Below are positions 24,805 through 36,992 of a stretch of DNA of 64,000 nt, piece after piece (positions within the stretch are counted from its first letter, which is position 1; each line of letters begins with the position of its first letter). The position numbers were made by a program, and so were the translations under genes. The notes beneath the pieces are model-generated. The model did no database searches. It worked only from the letters and a program-made list of their open reading frames with translations, and was not told the origin of the DNA. The stretch spans positions 4,992,908 to 5,056,907 of the forward strand of contig CM035305.1 in NCBI GenBank assembly GCA_002900995.3, read 5' to 3'. The DNA comes from Ganoderma boninense (taxonomy: Eukaryota > Basidiomycota > Agaricomycetes > Polyporales > Polyporaceae).

Positions 24805-25126
24805 GTTGGAAGCTGCGTTGTGCTTCCCCAGTTAATACCACAGCGTATATAGTTTCTCTGCTCGTGGTCGTTGCCGGGTGACTCGAATTGAACGTAAACG
24901 CAGGACTTGCCTGGGCGGGTGTCGAGATGATCGATTATTGGGCGGTCACACGTGACGGGCCCAGATGCGGTGTTGGTTGACGCTGCCGTTCTGGGCCTCG
25001 CCTCGCAGTCGCACTTACGAGTCACGCTCGGCGGCCAGAAAACCAACATTCCTTCGTCCGTCTCCACGATTTTTCCTCAAACATTCTGGCCTCTTTTGTT
25101 AACGCAGTCCTCATCCCGGATTACCC
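24805..25126. promoter_or_regulatory. Divergent intergenic region with TATA-like site
   Basis: 322 bases between the phosphorylase-like start (minus, 24804) and the start of a possible small gene (plus, 25127). TATATA at about 24845-24850 lies about 40 bases before the phosphorylase ATG. If both genes are real this is a shared promoter region. Confidence 0.3.
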
Positions 25127-25561
25127 ATGCGGTGGAACTACCGTTCTATAGCAGCCGCTATTCCCGCATCGCCAACTCGTGACGACATCCAACTGGTTCT
25201 GAAGGGTTCAAAGGGGCAGGCACTCGCGGACCTTTTGCCTGTTATCGAGCGTGGTATGTCATCCGTGCCCCGTCTGGAGCCTCCATTCCGATGATCGAAT
25301 CGATTGCTGAAAGGCCCCGACATCCACAGTGCACGCAACCATCCCGCCGTGTACTTCGCCGCGCTCCCATGCGAGCAGTCGCATCCGCAAAACCTCTTAC
25401 CGTACGCCCAGAAAGCCCCAGCGCTCGCCGGAAGCAGACCCATCGACGTGCCTTCACTCGAGGCAGATCCTTCTCCCCATCTATTCATAAACGTATACGC
25501 CCACGCCCACGGCGCGACTCGCACCCTGAAGACGGTAGCGGATATACTTGACGACGCGTGA
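25127..25561 (+). CDS. Possible hypothetical protein (124 aa, two exons)
   Basis: Exons 25127-25253 and 25314-25561, joined across a 60-base intron with GTATGT donor and AAAG acceptor in matching phase. The product contains DDIQLVLKGSKGQALADLL in exon 1; exon 2 ends HLFINVYAHAHGATRTLKTV ADILDDA. No signal peptide, membrane helix or domain I recognise. Support is only the coherent start, splice and stop. Long open frames on the opposite strand in the same GC-rich stretch mean it could be fortuitous. Confidence 0.35.
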
Positions 25562-28500
25562 GACGACCGACCGTGCTCGGCCTGTGGGACGTCTGCGCTG
25601 TGGCGACGGTATCCGCCGAATCTCCCGCTTACCCTCCGCCCGGCTTCGCGCATGGCGCGCTACCAATAGCCCGTGCCCAAGCCTCTCACTCTGTTACGCT
25701 CTTGCGATGAGAACCGTCGCGAAAGAGCGTCCGGCTCCCACACCTCGCGTAAACGTTGATGCCAGCCTCCAACCTTCCAACCTTCCAACCTTCGCGCCTG
25801 AGGTCACCATACCCACCCCATGCTCCCTTCGGAGCTCCGTGGGAGCTGCACCCGACTGGGACGGTTCGACCTCTACTGAGGGCGGGAGGGTTTGCCAGGA
25901 CGCGATCAAACTCCCACCGTCATAGGCAGTGGGCACGGGATGCAACCCTCTTCCGATCGTCCACCTATACCCGTTCCGGCAACAAGCCACCCAGGTTCGA
26001 TATGGTACGCCCATTCACTTTTACCGTCAATCTCCTCCTCGGCAAGCTCCCTGCTCAAATACATTGGCATTTAGAATGGTGGCCGTACAGCGCGCCGAAT
26101 GGAAGCGGGCCCGGCCTCCTAGTCTATCACTTGGTAGAGTGCACGACTACTCGTCGTCAAGCTGTGCGGCCTGTTCTCCATGGTATCGGGCCCGGCGTGA
26201 AGATTTGCTGGCTGGGCGCGAGACGGGGTCGTTGGGGGCCCGGTCGTGCAGGAAAAGAAGATGCTCGTGGCCACCCAACCTGGCTTCTCGCGAAACCGAG
26301 CGCAACGGTTGGACAGTACGAGGCCCAGTATCATGCTTCTCCCTGGCCCAAGCGACACCGTGACGTCCTGTCCCGAGGCCTTGCAGCGCCTGCTGGTGAG
26401 TACTTACCGGATCCACCTCGCGCTCCCCACCCGCAATGAGAAGGCCTGTTCTCAACCCCCGCGTTCCGGGAGAGCCCAAGGCCATAACTGCCCTGCAGAA
26501 TCCCATACAATGCTCCCGTGAAGCATCGCAGGGAGTCGGCATGCGGGTACGTGTTGTGGCACGTCCGCCGCGCGTGCCTGGGCCCCCTCTTCCCGTCCTT
26601 CGTCCTCCCGGTGTGACGTGCGTGGAAGCTCGCTTGCGTGCTCCAGGCTTGCGAACGCTTGCCAAACCTCGCGATCGTCGGTGGCCGAGGACGTATCACG
26701 ACGCATCCGTGGACTCCCTCCTATCTGCGAACCCGGAGCTCTGTCGACCTGCTGAGCACCTGAGCGCGTGCCTTAAGTTCCCCGTGCGGTGCGTGCTCGT
26801 CCGTCCTCCCCTTCTTCTTCTGAGGGTGAGTCCAGTGGAGCAGCCAGCTCGCCCGTGTGGGCGCAAACGCCGATCCCACGTCTCGAGCCACCGGAGGAGC
26901 CCCAGGGCGGCTGGGCACGCGCGGACATGCCAACTTGAACACGTACCGCGACGCGGCGTGTTTTTTCTCAAGGTCTGCGTTGGTTGGGCTTTCGCCCCGT
27001 CACATCAGGCCACGGAATGACATCAGCAGCAGCCAACTGGGCTGGCGCCGTCACGCGGTGGCGGACGCGGAAGGCGGGCGAGCCACGCTCTGCCGGTCGT
27101 TCGCAGCGCGGAGGGAAGACGCGGACCTCATGACTCTGCGTTCGGGCTCGCGAGCACGAGGCGGCCTTCTCGCGGATTCGCCCGCCGCGTCACTCGACAT
27201 GGCCAAATGACCTCTGGACACCGGGGCGGGAGAAGGGGCGTGGTCACATGCGCGTCGCTGGCGTTCGCAATCACCGACAGCGTCTCCCGCGGCCTCGCAC
27301 GAGCGGGGCCTCGAGGACGACCGGCGGACCGCGCGGTCGAGGCGAGAGAAGGCGTGGCGGCGAGAGGCTCACCCCCCCTCCCCCACCAGCCTGGCGTCCG
27401 TGCATCGGACGTCAATGCAGCAGGGCGGGGGCGTGCGGAGTGCGGAGTGGGCAGCCCTCGTCGCGGGCGGACTATCATTTGTCGAATCTCGGCAGAAAGA
27501 AGGCCGGGCGTGCTTCTGCCAAGCCTTGAATCGCCGCCGCTGTCGGGGAAGTGCCATGGGGCGTGACGATGTGCGGTCGACCGTTCTGGCAGCGTGCACT
27601 CTCTGCACCGTCCTGCCGCGTCGGCGGCGTGTGTGGTTGAGCGACGGCCGGGGTCGCGCACGACTGCCAAAGTGGGCGGCCGCACGGAGCATTACTGGAT
27701 ATAGGCTAGCCGGGGGTCGGTTGCGGGGGGCTGCGCTGGTCGGGAACGCTAAGTGGTCGATCGACGACCAGAGGGCACAACCACGTAACCTTCGATCTTC
27801 TGTCTAGATGGGGGGTGACGTACGCGCTATTTCCTCATAAGTCCCGCCCGAACCGCCGCGAGCATCAAAGGCCAAGCCCTCTCCCCGACTCGCCCGGAGT
27901 AGACGCTGCGTGCGTCCGCGCGACGAGCTGCGACGAGCCGCGCCGCAGCGCTGGCGTTGAAAACGACGCCATCTCGATTTTTGGACACAGTTTTCGCTGC
28001 GCGCGTCGCCCGGCCCGCCGCGTCCTCTGACATGTTTAAACAGCTCGCCCTGGAGCGCCTCGGGCAGCGGGCGCGGTTTGCAGCGCTACAGGACCCGCCG
28101 CGAGGCGACTTATCGATATCCTTGCGCCTCAGAAGCCTGCAATCACAGCATCAGGTTCCAGCCAGGAGCATCGATGGAATTCGGGAACACTCATCATCTG
28201 GTCAGCAGAACCCTCGGGTGCCCTGCACGCTGATTTGGGGCTCTCCGATGAACACGCAAGTAGGCTTCCGCGCAGGGCAGCTTGGGCATTGGGGCTGGCG
28301 CAGGTCGCGAGATCAAAACGCACTCAACCCATCGTCAGGCGCGCCCAGCAGAGAAGGGGCGCTCAAAGCGAGCTGGGTGAGTTCGTGACGTTATTATTGC
28401 GCTGTGGTACGTTCCAGAGAAAGGACGCCACCACGACTGATCTACACCGGCTGGTCGCTCGCCCTGGTCCAACCCTGGACGAGCAGAAGATTCCCTCGTT

Positions 28501-30855
28501 CTGGCGCGAGCCGAGTTTGCAAACATCCGAGGCTGTACATCACCTAGTTACGTTGCATCTGGACAATGCCAGACACGGCCGGTCACCTCGCTGGGTCTTC
28601 TCGCTCATAGACGAGTGCGATATGTCAGCAGCGATGATACGTCGAGCGGGACCTGGCGGACAGACTCAACGTTGGGGATGACAATGACAACCGCAACTTT
28701 GTCTCCGACATTCTTGACGACTCGCCTCCTTCGATCAGCCCTAGATCACTCGCGGCTGCTGGTCGCTGCACGTGGCGATCCGGCGGCAGACTGAGCTTAA
28801 AGTGCCGGGTATTGGGGCCCGCGCATGCGGGTCGCAGTCCGCGCCGTGACCATGCTGTGGCCGACCGACCTCGCTAGCGTAAGGGATCGAAGATCAGGAC
28901 GCCGCCGAAAGAGGGAAACGAGGAACGCGAAAACCTAGAAATGCGCATCGCACTTTCCGCTGAATTTCCTGGATTCGAGAGCTGGCCACGCACCGCTGTG
29001 ACTTTGCCATGGTCGCCCGGGCCTCCCCCCAGCTCCAGCGCAGCGGCGTTCGGCGCGAGCTCGGGAGTCGGGATCACGAAGAAGCGCAGGGTCACAGGGC
29101 GGCGAACCCCGACCGCCAGGCGGTCGCTTCCTGTCAATTTCCGGCGACGAAGGCGGGAACCGCGCGCGGCGCGCGCGCTCGAGGAGTCGGGTCGCGGAGC
29201 CTGACCGTCGTCCGAGGCGGGGGTGGCGGAGGCTTCTGGGTAGTGGCTGGGATCCGGCGGGAGTGAAATGAATGACGATGAATGAATGGCAGGAATATGA
29301 ATGAATAGGTGGTGGGGAGCATTCTTCCGATATAAACTACGCTGTGCGGGACATTGAACGAGATCTTCCTGCCAATCTCTCATGCCAGCGTGATTTGAGC
29401 GCAGGCGTGTGGGCGTGCGCCCTTGCTTCGGCCGCTCAGCCGCCCGAGGAAAGATGCGGCTGATGCCTGCCCCCAGCTCCGAGATGCCTCCTGCTGACAT
29501 GTGTGCGATTGTCCGGTAAGTGCATGGTGCTCGCTGGCCGGGCTCTGGGGCCGTGGCTGGTTGCCCGCTATCTGGTGCAGGCTAAGCACATAATGGCTCT
29601 GCTGTGGCGACTCGCGGGTAGGACGGGGCTGCGTCAATAGATTCGCCCACCTCGATTGAAGCGGAGAGACAGGGTCCGCGACATGTCAGCCGCACTGGGC
29701 AGATTCTCCGACCTCGAGACAGCGATTCCCACGAGAACGAGAACGAGTTGCGGTTAGCCGTCCGCATCGTCCAGCCTCCAGGGCCCTTTTCTCTCGCTGG
29801 ACCGGCGCGGGTCCTGTCTTCCGATAGCGGCATGCTCGCATGATCCCCTGTGCTCCCGTTCCGGCGAACGCCCTCGGGCCATCGGTCGCCCTCGCAGCTG
29901 GATCGGCTGCTTCTCGAGCCCGCCTCGCTCGTGCTGAGATCGTGCATCACGCTCGGCTAGCCGGGACAAAGGGAAGCGTGGTGCAGGGGAATCATTGCCA
30001 AGCGTTACAGCCACGCCTCTGGCTCGGACCGACACTGCACCCACCATCACTCTCGTCGTGTTAGTGCCTGCAGCTGCTGAGGCTGGGGGTGGCGGAGACT
30101 GCTCGATGGCGACACATACCTGTTTCGGCGGGGACAGTGCGGCGACGATTCGCGCGGCATGGAGCACCCGCTGATGCTTGCGAGGCCGCTGTGCCGATGG
30201 TGAGTGCTGGGTAAGAGCCATCATGGGACCAGGCGATGGTGGGCGCTGTGACCGCAAGAAGAGGTGGGTTCGTGACAGAGAAATCAAAGCTAGCCGAATG
30301 CAGAGACCGCCAGTCTGGACGAGATCTAAAAAGGCAAACTCGCGAGGGAGATCCGGGTCCACGGGCAGAGGAAAAATCGGGGATATCTGTCGAGTATTCT
30401 GGCCTGGAACGGACAGCACGGTCACTCGCCAGTCACTGAGCCCTTCCACAGGCCGCTCATTGGTCGGCCGTGCCTGCTGCGTGCACCCATTTCTTCCCTC
30501 CCCCGGCCGTTTCGAGGGTTCGTCTACAGCGATGGCCTCTGCGTGACTTCTCCGGAATGCGCCAGAGAACGCGGCCTGTTGCCTTTTCCACCACTCGATT
30601 CCCTCCAGCACGCATCCCAGCTATAACGCCAGCCATTCCTGCGCACTCCTCCTCCTGCCTTGTTCTCGTGTGTGCCTAAAGGGCCTCGTCACAAGCGTCT
30701 AATCGCCACCCTCGGGTCCACTCTTCAGGGCTCTCACCAGTCCCCTCCCTCGCTTGCTCTACATCCGCCGCGTCCTCGCGCCTGCTCCTGCTCACCCCGC
30801 TCGCCCCCCAACGCTGTCCATCGTGGCGGTCCTTCACCAGCTCGCCCCCGCGCAG
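25562..30855. other. Gene-poor 5.3-kb interval upstream of the HMG-box gene
   Basis: GC-rich with many overlapping open frames but no motif I can assign. It contains a short tandem array of CTTCCAAC-like units near 25766-25792. The last 200 bases before 30856 are C/T-rich, typical of a basidiomycete 5' leader. It may carry regulatory DNA for the HMG-box gene (inference). Confidence 0.35.
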
Positions 30856-32621
30856 ATGAGTCGCTATCCCTCGACGTCCCAGTTCACTCCCTCGGGAGTT
30901 GCCGAACCGCCCATCCACGAAGCCGCCAAGGCGGACATGGCGCGACATGACCGCGACGGCTCCCCCTCCGACTCCGAGTCCAGCGCAGCCTTCAAGGACT
31001 ACGCGGAGCACGCAGACAATGACGGCAGCTCTCCAGGTGCGTGTGTCCTCTTCCGCTGCCCCCCTCGGGCGTTGTGGCTGACCACGGGCTCGCCGAAACC
31101 TCCCTAGAAGACCCGTACCATGCCCTCACGTCCCAGACGTTGAACGCAGACGGCACGCCAAAGCGTCCGATGAATGCGTTCATGATCTTCGCTCGGAAAC
31201 GACGTCCCCAGATTTCCGCCGCCAACCAGATGATGCGGACCGGCGACGTGAGCAAGATCCTCAGCAAGGAATGGAACTCCATGGAAATGGTTTGTTGGTG
31301 CTCTGCACGATCGTCGTCTTTACGCGCGCACGGGTGCTCACCCGCGCAACGTTCATACACAGTCGGAGAAGAAGTTCTACCTTGACCAGGCCAAGAAGCT
31401 CAAGGACAACTTCAACTCCAAATACCCCGACTATGTGTACCGCCGAAGGCCGAACAACTCGCGCAAGAAACGCAAGGCGGAGCCGAGCCACGACGATCCC
31501 TCAGATCCTAACCATATGGGGGATCCCGACGATCCAGCCTACGAGGACACATCTCCCGTCGACGCTGACGACCCGCTAATGATCCCTTCCCCACAGGAGG
31601 TCCAGTACACACGCTCTCACGCACTCAACCCTACGTCGCCCATGTACCATTCGCACGAGGGCGTCCCGCCGTCCACGGCGCCTGCGTGCACATATCCTTA
31701 TTCCTCGGACTTCCATCCTCCACACCCGGGACAGCCCACTCGCCTCCCGACCGGCAATATCGGTTCTGTTCGCGCTACCGCCATGAACGATGTCGGCACG
31801 CTCACCTCAGGCTACCCGTCCCAGTCTCTCTACCAAAACTCCTCCCACTCCTCGTCTCTGTACCCCACGCAGAGCAGCGCGCACCCCACTCACGGTCTCT
31901 GGGACAGCACCCGCGGCACCGCGCGAAGCCGACCCCTCCCGCTCGAGCAACTGGCCCGTCCTGCCCGCGCTGGACATCAACCTCGCCCGGCAACGCTCGT
32001 CCATGTCGACGATGACCAGCGCGCTCTCCTCCTCGACGAACGGCAAGACAGACACGGCGTACTCGCCGTCCCTCCCCACGCGCCCGTGGTCGAGCGCGAC
32101 GTCGTCCACTGCGTCGAGCAGCTCGAGCGCGTCCACGTCGCAGCCCGTACGGCCCCAGCGGGCCTGGGGCCGCGAACGCGTTCCCGACCCTGAACTCGGC
32201 CTTCTACCCGACCCAGTCGCCCGCGACGAAGGCGATGGACCTCGGCGGCTCCCCGCCCGCCGCCGCGACCTCCTCACACGACTACTTCTCGTCGCCCGCG
32301 CTCCCTGGCCCCGGCAGCGTCGCCGCCTCTGGCCGGCGGCCGAGCGCGGGCGCCGATCAGGGCGGGTACGGGCAGTACGGCTCGTCGGCCCAGCACGCTG
32401 TCGCCGGGGGCTGGCAGCAGCAGAGCCAGTACGGGCGGTCCGGGGCGGGGTCGCAGCGGCCTGGGGTGTCGGGGATGCACTCGCACTCGCACGCGCTGTC
32501 GTCGTACTCGCTGCAGCCGTCGCCCGGGGAGGGCGGGAGCGCGCGGTCGGCTGCTGCTGCTACTGCCTCCGCGTCGGGCGCGCACATGGGGTATTGGGAT
32601 GATAGATTCGGCGGACGCTGA
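30856..32621 (+). CDS. HMG-box transcription factor (SOX/MATA-type box)
   Basis: Exon 1 30856-31036, exon 2 31108-31289, then 31363 onward to a stop at 32621. The HMG box spans exons 2-3, with PKRPMNAFMIFARKRRPQIS, GDVSKILSKEWNSM, EKKFYLDQAKKLKDNF and KYPDYVYRRRPN, followed by a basic RKKRK tail; this is the sequence-specific single-box type. The C-terminal part is long, low-complexity and rich in Ser, Pro, Tyr, Gln and Gly, typical of activation regions, ending MGYWDDRFGGR. Two frame changes occur in the tail. The second is solved by a 70-base intron (32147-32216, GTACGG..CCCAG). The first, near 31820-31950, needs another short intron with borders I cannot fix. Such proteins bend DNA and often control mating or fruiting genes in fungi; the target here is unknown. 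Confidence 0.82.
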
Positions 32622-35600
32622 GCGAGGGGCGCACGCGTGCCGGGACGTCCGATCGGCGTTCCTTCGCCTTGTATTTGTTTTTTTCTTTCCCTGCTTCTTC
32701 TTCTTTGCGTGCTGCCCTGCTTACTCTGTCTGGATTTCATCTCTCGAGGACTCGTCGCTCGCTTTCTAGGTTGCTACTCGTCCATCCATCACGCTACACT
32801 ACTACTCGCACGGACTAATTGGAGCGTGCCCAGGCTTTGTCTTTCGCTGAATGTCGTCGTCTACATGTGTTCCATGCTCTCCTCCTCCGATGGGAGGAGC
32901 ATGCCCCTCCCCACCATCGCTGCTCCCTCTGCATCTGCTCTATAACGGACTCTGCTCCGCAACCATGTATCACTTGCACGCCTCGCTCTCCCTACTTACC
33001 GTCGCCGTCCTACACGCGTCGTATTATGTACCGCCATGTGCTCTCACCTCTTCCAATCATACGACTACCGACTACCGACTGACTGCCGACTCGCGCTCGC
33101 AGCCCAGCCGACGCAACGCAGGTCGCACAACGCAAAACCCGGGGCGTCAGCCACAATGGCCACATCTTGGATCCGCCCCTTGCCCCTGCCCGTCGCCTCT
33201 GCGTCCCTGCATCTGTACGGCATCGTGCCTTCGTCGAGACCCGTCACCGGCGACAAAGCGGGCATACCAGCGTTCCAGGGCCCCGGAAGAGGGTGGGGGG
33301 GGGACGAGGAGGGCGCACTGCTTACTGCATCCCCACCCCGTCCGAGAGCTAGCCGAGCCTGAGCCTCCCGCATCTGTGACTGCGAGCCAGCGCTCGGGGC
33401 CGGGGTGGGGACACACCGACTCTGAGTCTTGGAAACCTCGCCAATCTTCCCAGCTCGCACCTGCACCTGCACGACGCAGCCTGCCACTGTGCTGGAGTAT
33501 GGCGTCGCCGCAGCGCGACTGACGTCCGACTCTCTCTCGGGGACGACGGAACTTGGAGGGGACAAAGGAGACGATTGATCGTGTGCTGCGTTGCGCCGTG
33601 CGTCCGCCAGGAGATCGCCCGGGTGCGGGGTGCAGGGTGCAGGGGCGGGTGCGGGCGCGCGTGGCGATGGCTTCGCCAACGCCGCGCCTTGGCTTCGGGT
33701 GGCGACGGTGCTTCGCGGGCGCGTGGACCCACGTCCGCCGTGCCGCGAAGATCCTCGCATTAAGCCCGAACGCGGACGCGGACGCTCGCTGCTGGGCCTT
33801 CTCCCTGCTTCTTCTGCGAGCCCGAGGCGCTCACGAGTTATCACCACTCACTAGCCGCCAGCCGCAGACTCGGACACACACACAGGCCTAGGGCTGCTGG
33901 CGCTGCAGAGTTCGCAGAGTTCTTTTCTGTACATGTGTTCGCAGCTGCTTACTTACGAGCACGGGGAGACGGTGGGAGAGCGTCGTCGAGGTGACTCCCG
34001 ACCCGCCTGCTATTATGTCTCAGGGCCAGAGCCACAGTACCGTACTACAGTGTGTATGTAGTCAGCGTCCGACTCGGAGCAGGCCTACATGCATTGTATT
34101 CCAAGAGCGAAGTTCCGAGGGCCCGCAGCCCGCGAAGCGGACTGCGACCTCGAGCCCGCGCCCACGGGAACGGAAGCGGGTGCGGGCGGACACGTCCCTC
34201 GTCAGGCGTCCCGAGCCCTGCGCGCGCGCGTTCCCGCAAGAAAAGGCACGTCTAGGTCCTGGTCAATGTCGCCCGCCACATCCATATCACGCATGCGAGT
34301 CCGAGTCGGGGCGCCGGCGCGCGCCACGGATCCACGCGCGCACCCCGCACATGCACGCTGCCTCCGATCCTACACGGGCTCTCAGCACTCAGCACTCAGT
34401 ACTCAGTCGCTGCCGCTGTCTGAGGTTCGCGTGTGCGCGCGGGGGTTACGCGTGGGGCGGTGCGGGGGGTCGGCGGCGCAAGCATGCGGTCGACGCGTCA
34501 TGTCCGCCATCTCCGTGCCCCCGCGAAGCCGTCCCCGTCGATTAGGCCGCGATCGCCTCGCGGCGTTTTCGGAGCGACCGACGTAGCGTGAGCGGGGCCG
34601 GGGCCTGTCAATGTCAATGTAATGTTCGGGTTCGAGATGTCAATGCAGGCAGGGCCCATGCTGCACACTACAGCAAGTAGAGTAACAGTAACAGTAACAT
34701 CAGACTCAGCGGTGGTGCTAGTGCTGCTGCGACTGCAAGTACCGCGTGCGCAGCGCGGCGGCACGGTCCTGGGTCCTGGGTCCTGTCGTGGTGGCTGAGA
34801 TCCACACGGGCGCAGGGTGCGAGCGGCGCACGCATGCATGCATGGGGCCACTGCGCAACGGGGAGGCGCGGGGGACATGCATATGGCCGCCGCGGAGTTG
34901 CTGCTCCATTCAGGCATTCGAGCACCGCGTGCCGGCTCTGGCTCTCCCAGAGAGAAGTGGGAAGGCGGTGAGCACCCTGTATGAGACAGAGGACCCTCCC
35001 GGGAGGAACGAACGAACAAATGAACGACAGAAAGAACGAACGAACGAAAGAAAGAAAAAAAAACAAGGACCGCTTGCGCGCGAGCTCGCGGCGCCGCATC
35101 ATCGCCTTCCTTCTTCGCCTTCTTCTCCTTCGAGCTCGCTCAGCTGGCGCAGGGCCGGCATCAACGCGCTCCGTCGAAGATTGCGGGCGCACTGTCCGTG
35201 TGCGCATTGCGCAAGCGGCCCCGGCCCTTGCTCGGTGAAGGTGCGCGCGGGCGTGGTGTCGCTCGCCGAACAACTGCCGGGATGACGAGAGCTGGGAACA
35301 GGGTGCCTTCGAACCCTGTCCCCTCCCCCCCCGCGCCTCGCGCCTGGGCAGAGGCTCGGACGCCAAGCGCAAGGGTGGGGGAAGGGGGCGAGGGCGAGGG
35401 GGGCGAGTGCCAACGCGCGAATGCGCAGTGGAAGGAACGAGGAAGAGAAGAGGAAGACGCCGCCTAATGGCTCCGATCGGGTCACGTCGAGCGTAGAGAC
35501 GTGAGAGGGCATGATGGGGAGAGTGGGCGCGCCTTGGCCAGAGCGCGTTCTGCACATAAGACCCTACTTCGATTCGGGTCGATCAACCGGTCCTGGCGAG

Positions 35601-36992
35601 GTGGGCACAAGGGAGAGATACCTTAACGGCTGTCCTCGGGCAGGGTCGCTCGCGAGCAAGGGTTCGCGCAACCAGCCTGCTAGGGAGGGTGTGAGCCAGG
35701 CGCAGTTGTATTGGGAATATGTGGTCGAAGAGAAGGATACTTTGCCACTGCGTGTGAAGGCTGCAGGACCCGCGGGTTTGTGCCTAAATGTTAACTTGGG
35801 GAGCTTGTGGAGGGAGGGCAAATGCTCACCATTTTCTCAGCCGAGCGAACGACGGTGGGATAACCGCGTCAGCGGACGGGAGGGGTTACGACACCGGGGC
35901 ATCCATGGTGCGCTTTCATCGATCGACACTGTCTAGGGTGGAAGCCTCCAGAATCGTCAAGCGGCCAGCTCCAGCTCCCACAGTGCGAGGGAGATTGGTG
36001 CGAACTTTGTTACTGTAGCTGGTTTCCAAGAAAACAGCACTAACACTCCCATGACATTCGAGTTCCAAGGGAACTCAGCGCCATGATGCCTTTTAGGGGT
36101 TCTGAGAGCACCAGGTGGCAAATAATGGTAAGCGAACATACCAACTCCGCAGGAAATTATATTCAAACCTGTTCTGCCAGGCCTTGGTTTGCGTCCGCGA
36201 AATAGCCACAAGCCGTGGGGAAGTGCTAGATGAAAGTGGGAACTGTCAAGAGGGTGCTTCGCCACTGTTCGCGCCATTCAATGCATTCCATACGAACCTT
36301 GGACCAACAACCCCTGCGGCCCACACAAGTGATCGACAGCCTCATAATCGGCTGCGCAATTAATGGGTGGAGCTGATGGCCGTACTGGCGGAGGGCGCGC
36401 AAAGGGTTGGACAAACAACTTTGCCCGCAAGCTGCGTCCCGCGACGACGACGACGACGACGTCAAGCGAGAGACGCCAGATCTAGAGGGTTGAAACCGCC
36501 GCCCAGGATCCGCGGGTCGCGTTGTCAAACTTTCAACCGCCCACGAGGCAGCAACACCTTGGAGGCGAGCATGATCGTGGCGTCGTCGAGTGAGTCAGCG
36601 AGCGAAGGAGGTGCTCGCCGCGTACTGGATCCGAATTTGCAGCGGTCATGGGTCTGGGATCAGCTCTCTGAGTCAGGGAAGTAGCGGGTTAGGTGGTGAT
36701 TAGCTTGGACGTATGATAGAGCTCACGTAGCTGAGCGTCCGCCATGTCCGACGCTCGGTCGACTCGATGAGCCACTTCACTGACAAACCTGGTCCGGCGC
36801 TTAGCCTTATAAGGAAGCACACCACACCGCCTTCAGGTTAGGGTTGGGCGCTACGGCCCGGCTCTCGGCTGTAACAAGACCGGTGCTCGCGCTTAGTGTC
36901 CACCGTGATCAAACCATGATGGATGCGGGGAACTCAATTGCCAGCACTCTTATTCTTATTCCTTACCGGCACACCACCACCGACGACCAGCC
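32622..36992. other. Gene-poor 4.4-kb interval
   Basis: 3' flank of the HMG-box gene, then GC-rich sequence with a purine tetranucleotide tract at about 35005-35063 and a (CGA)n run near 36443-36463. No supported gene. A TATAAGG at about 36808 may belong to the SDR gene. Confidence 0.35.
35005..35063. repeat. GAAC/GAAA simple repeat tract
   Basis: Degenerate tetranucleotide array of GAAC then GAAA units ending in an A run. Low-complexity DNA, no gene. Confidence 0.8.

Noticed and set aside
28874..29500. 208-codon minus-strand frame
   Set aside because: No domain, composition dominated by Arg, Ser, Pro and Ala, and comparable frames occur on the other strand.
18439..30855. Search for transposons or LTRs to explain the gene-poor region
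   Set aside because: No reverse transcriptase, integrase, transposase or gag motif, long terminal repeat or matching inverted ends could be seen.
32147..32216. Apparent frameshift in the HMG-box tail
   Set aside because: A 70-base intron with GTACGG donor, branch-like CTGAAC and pyrimidine-rich CAG acceptor explains it.
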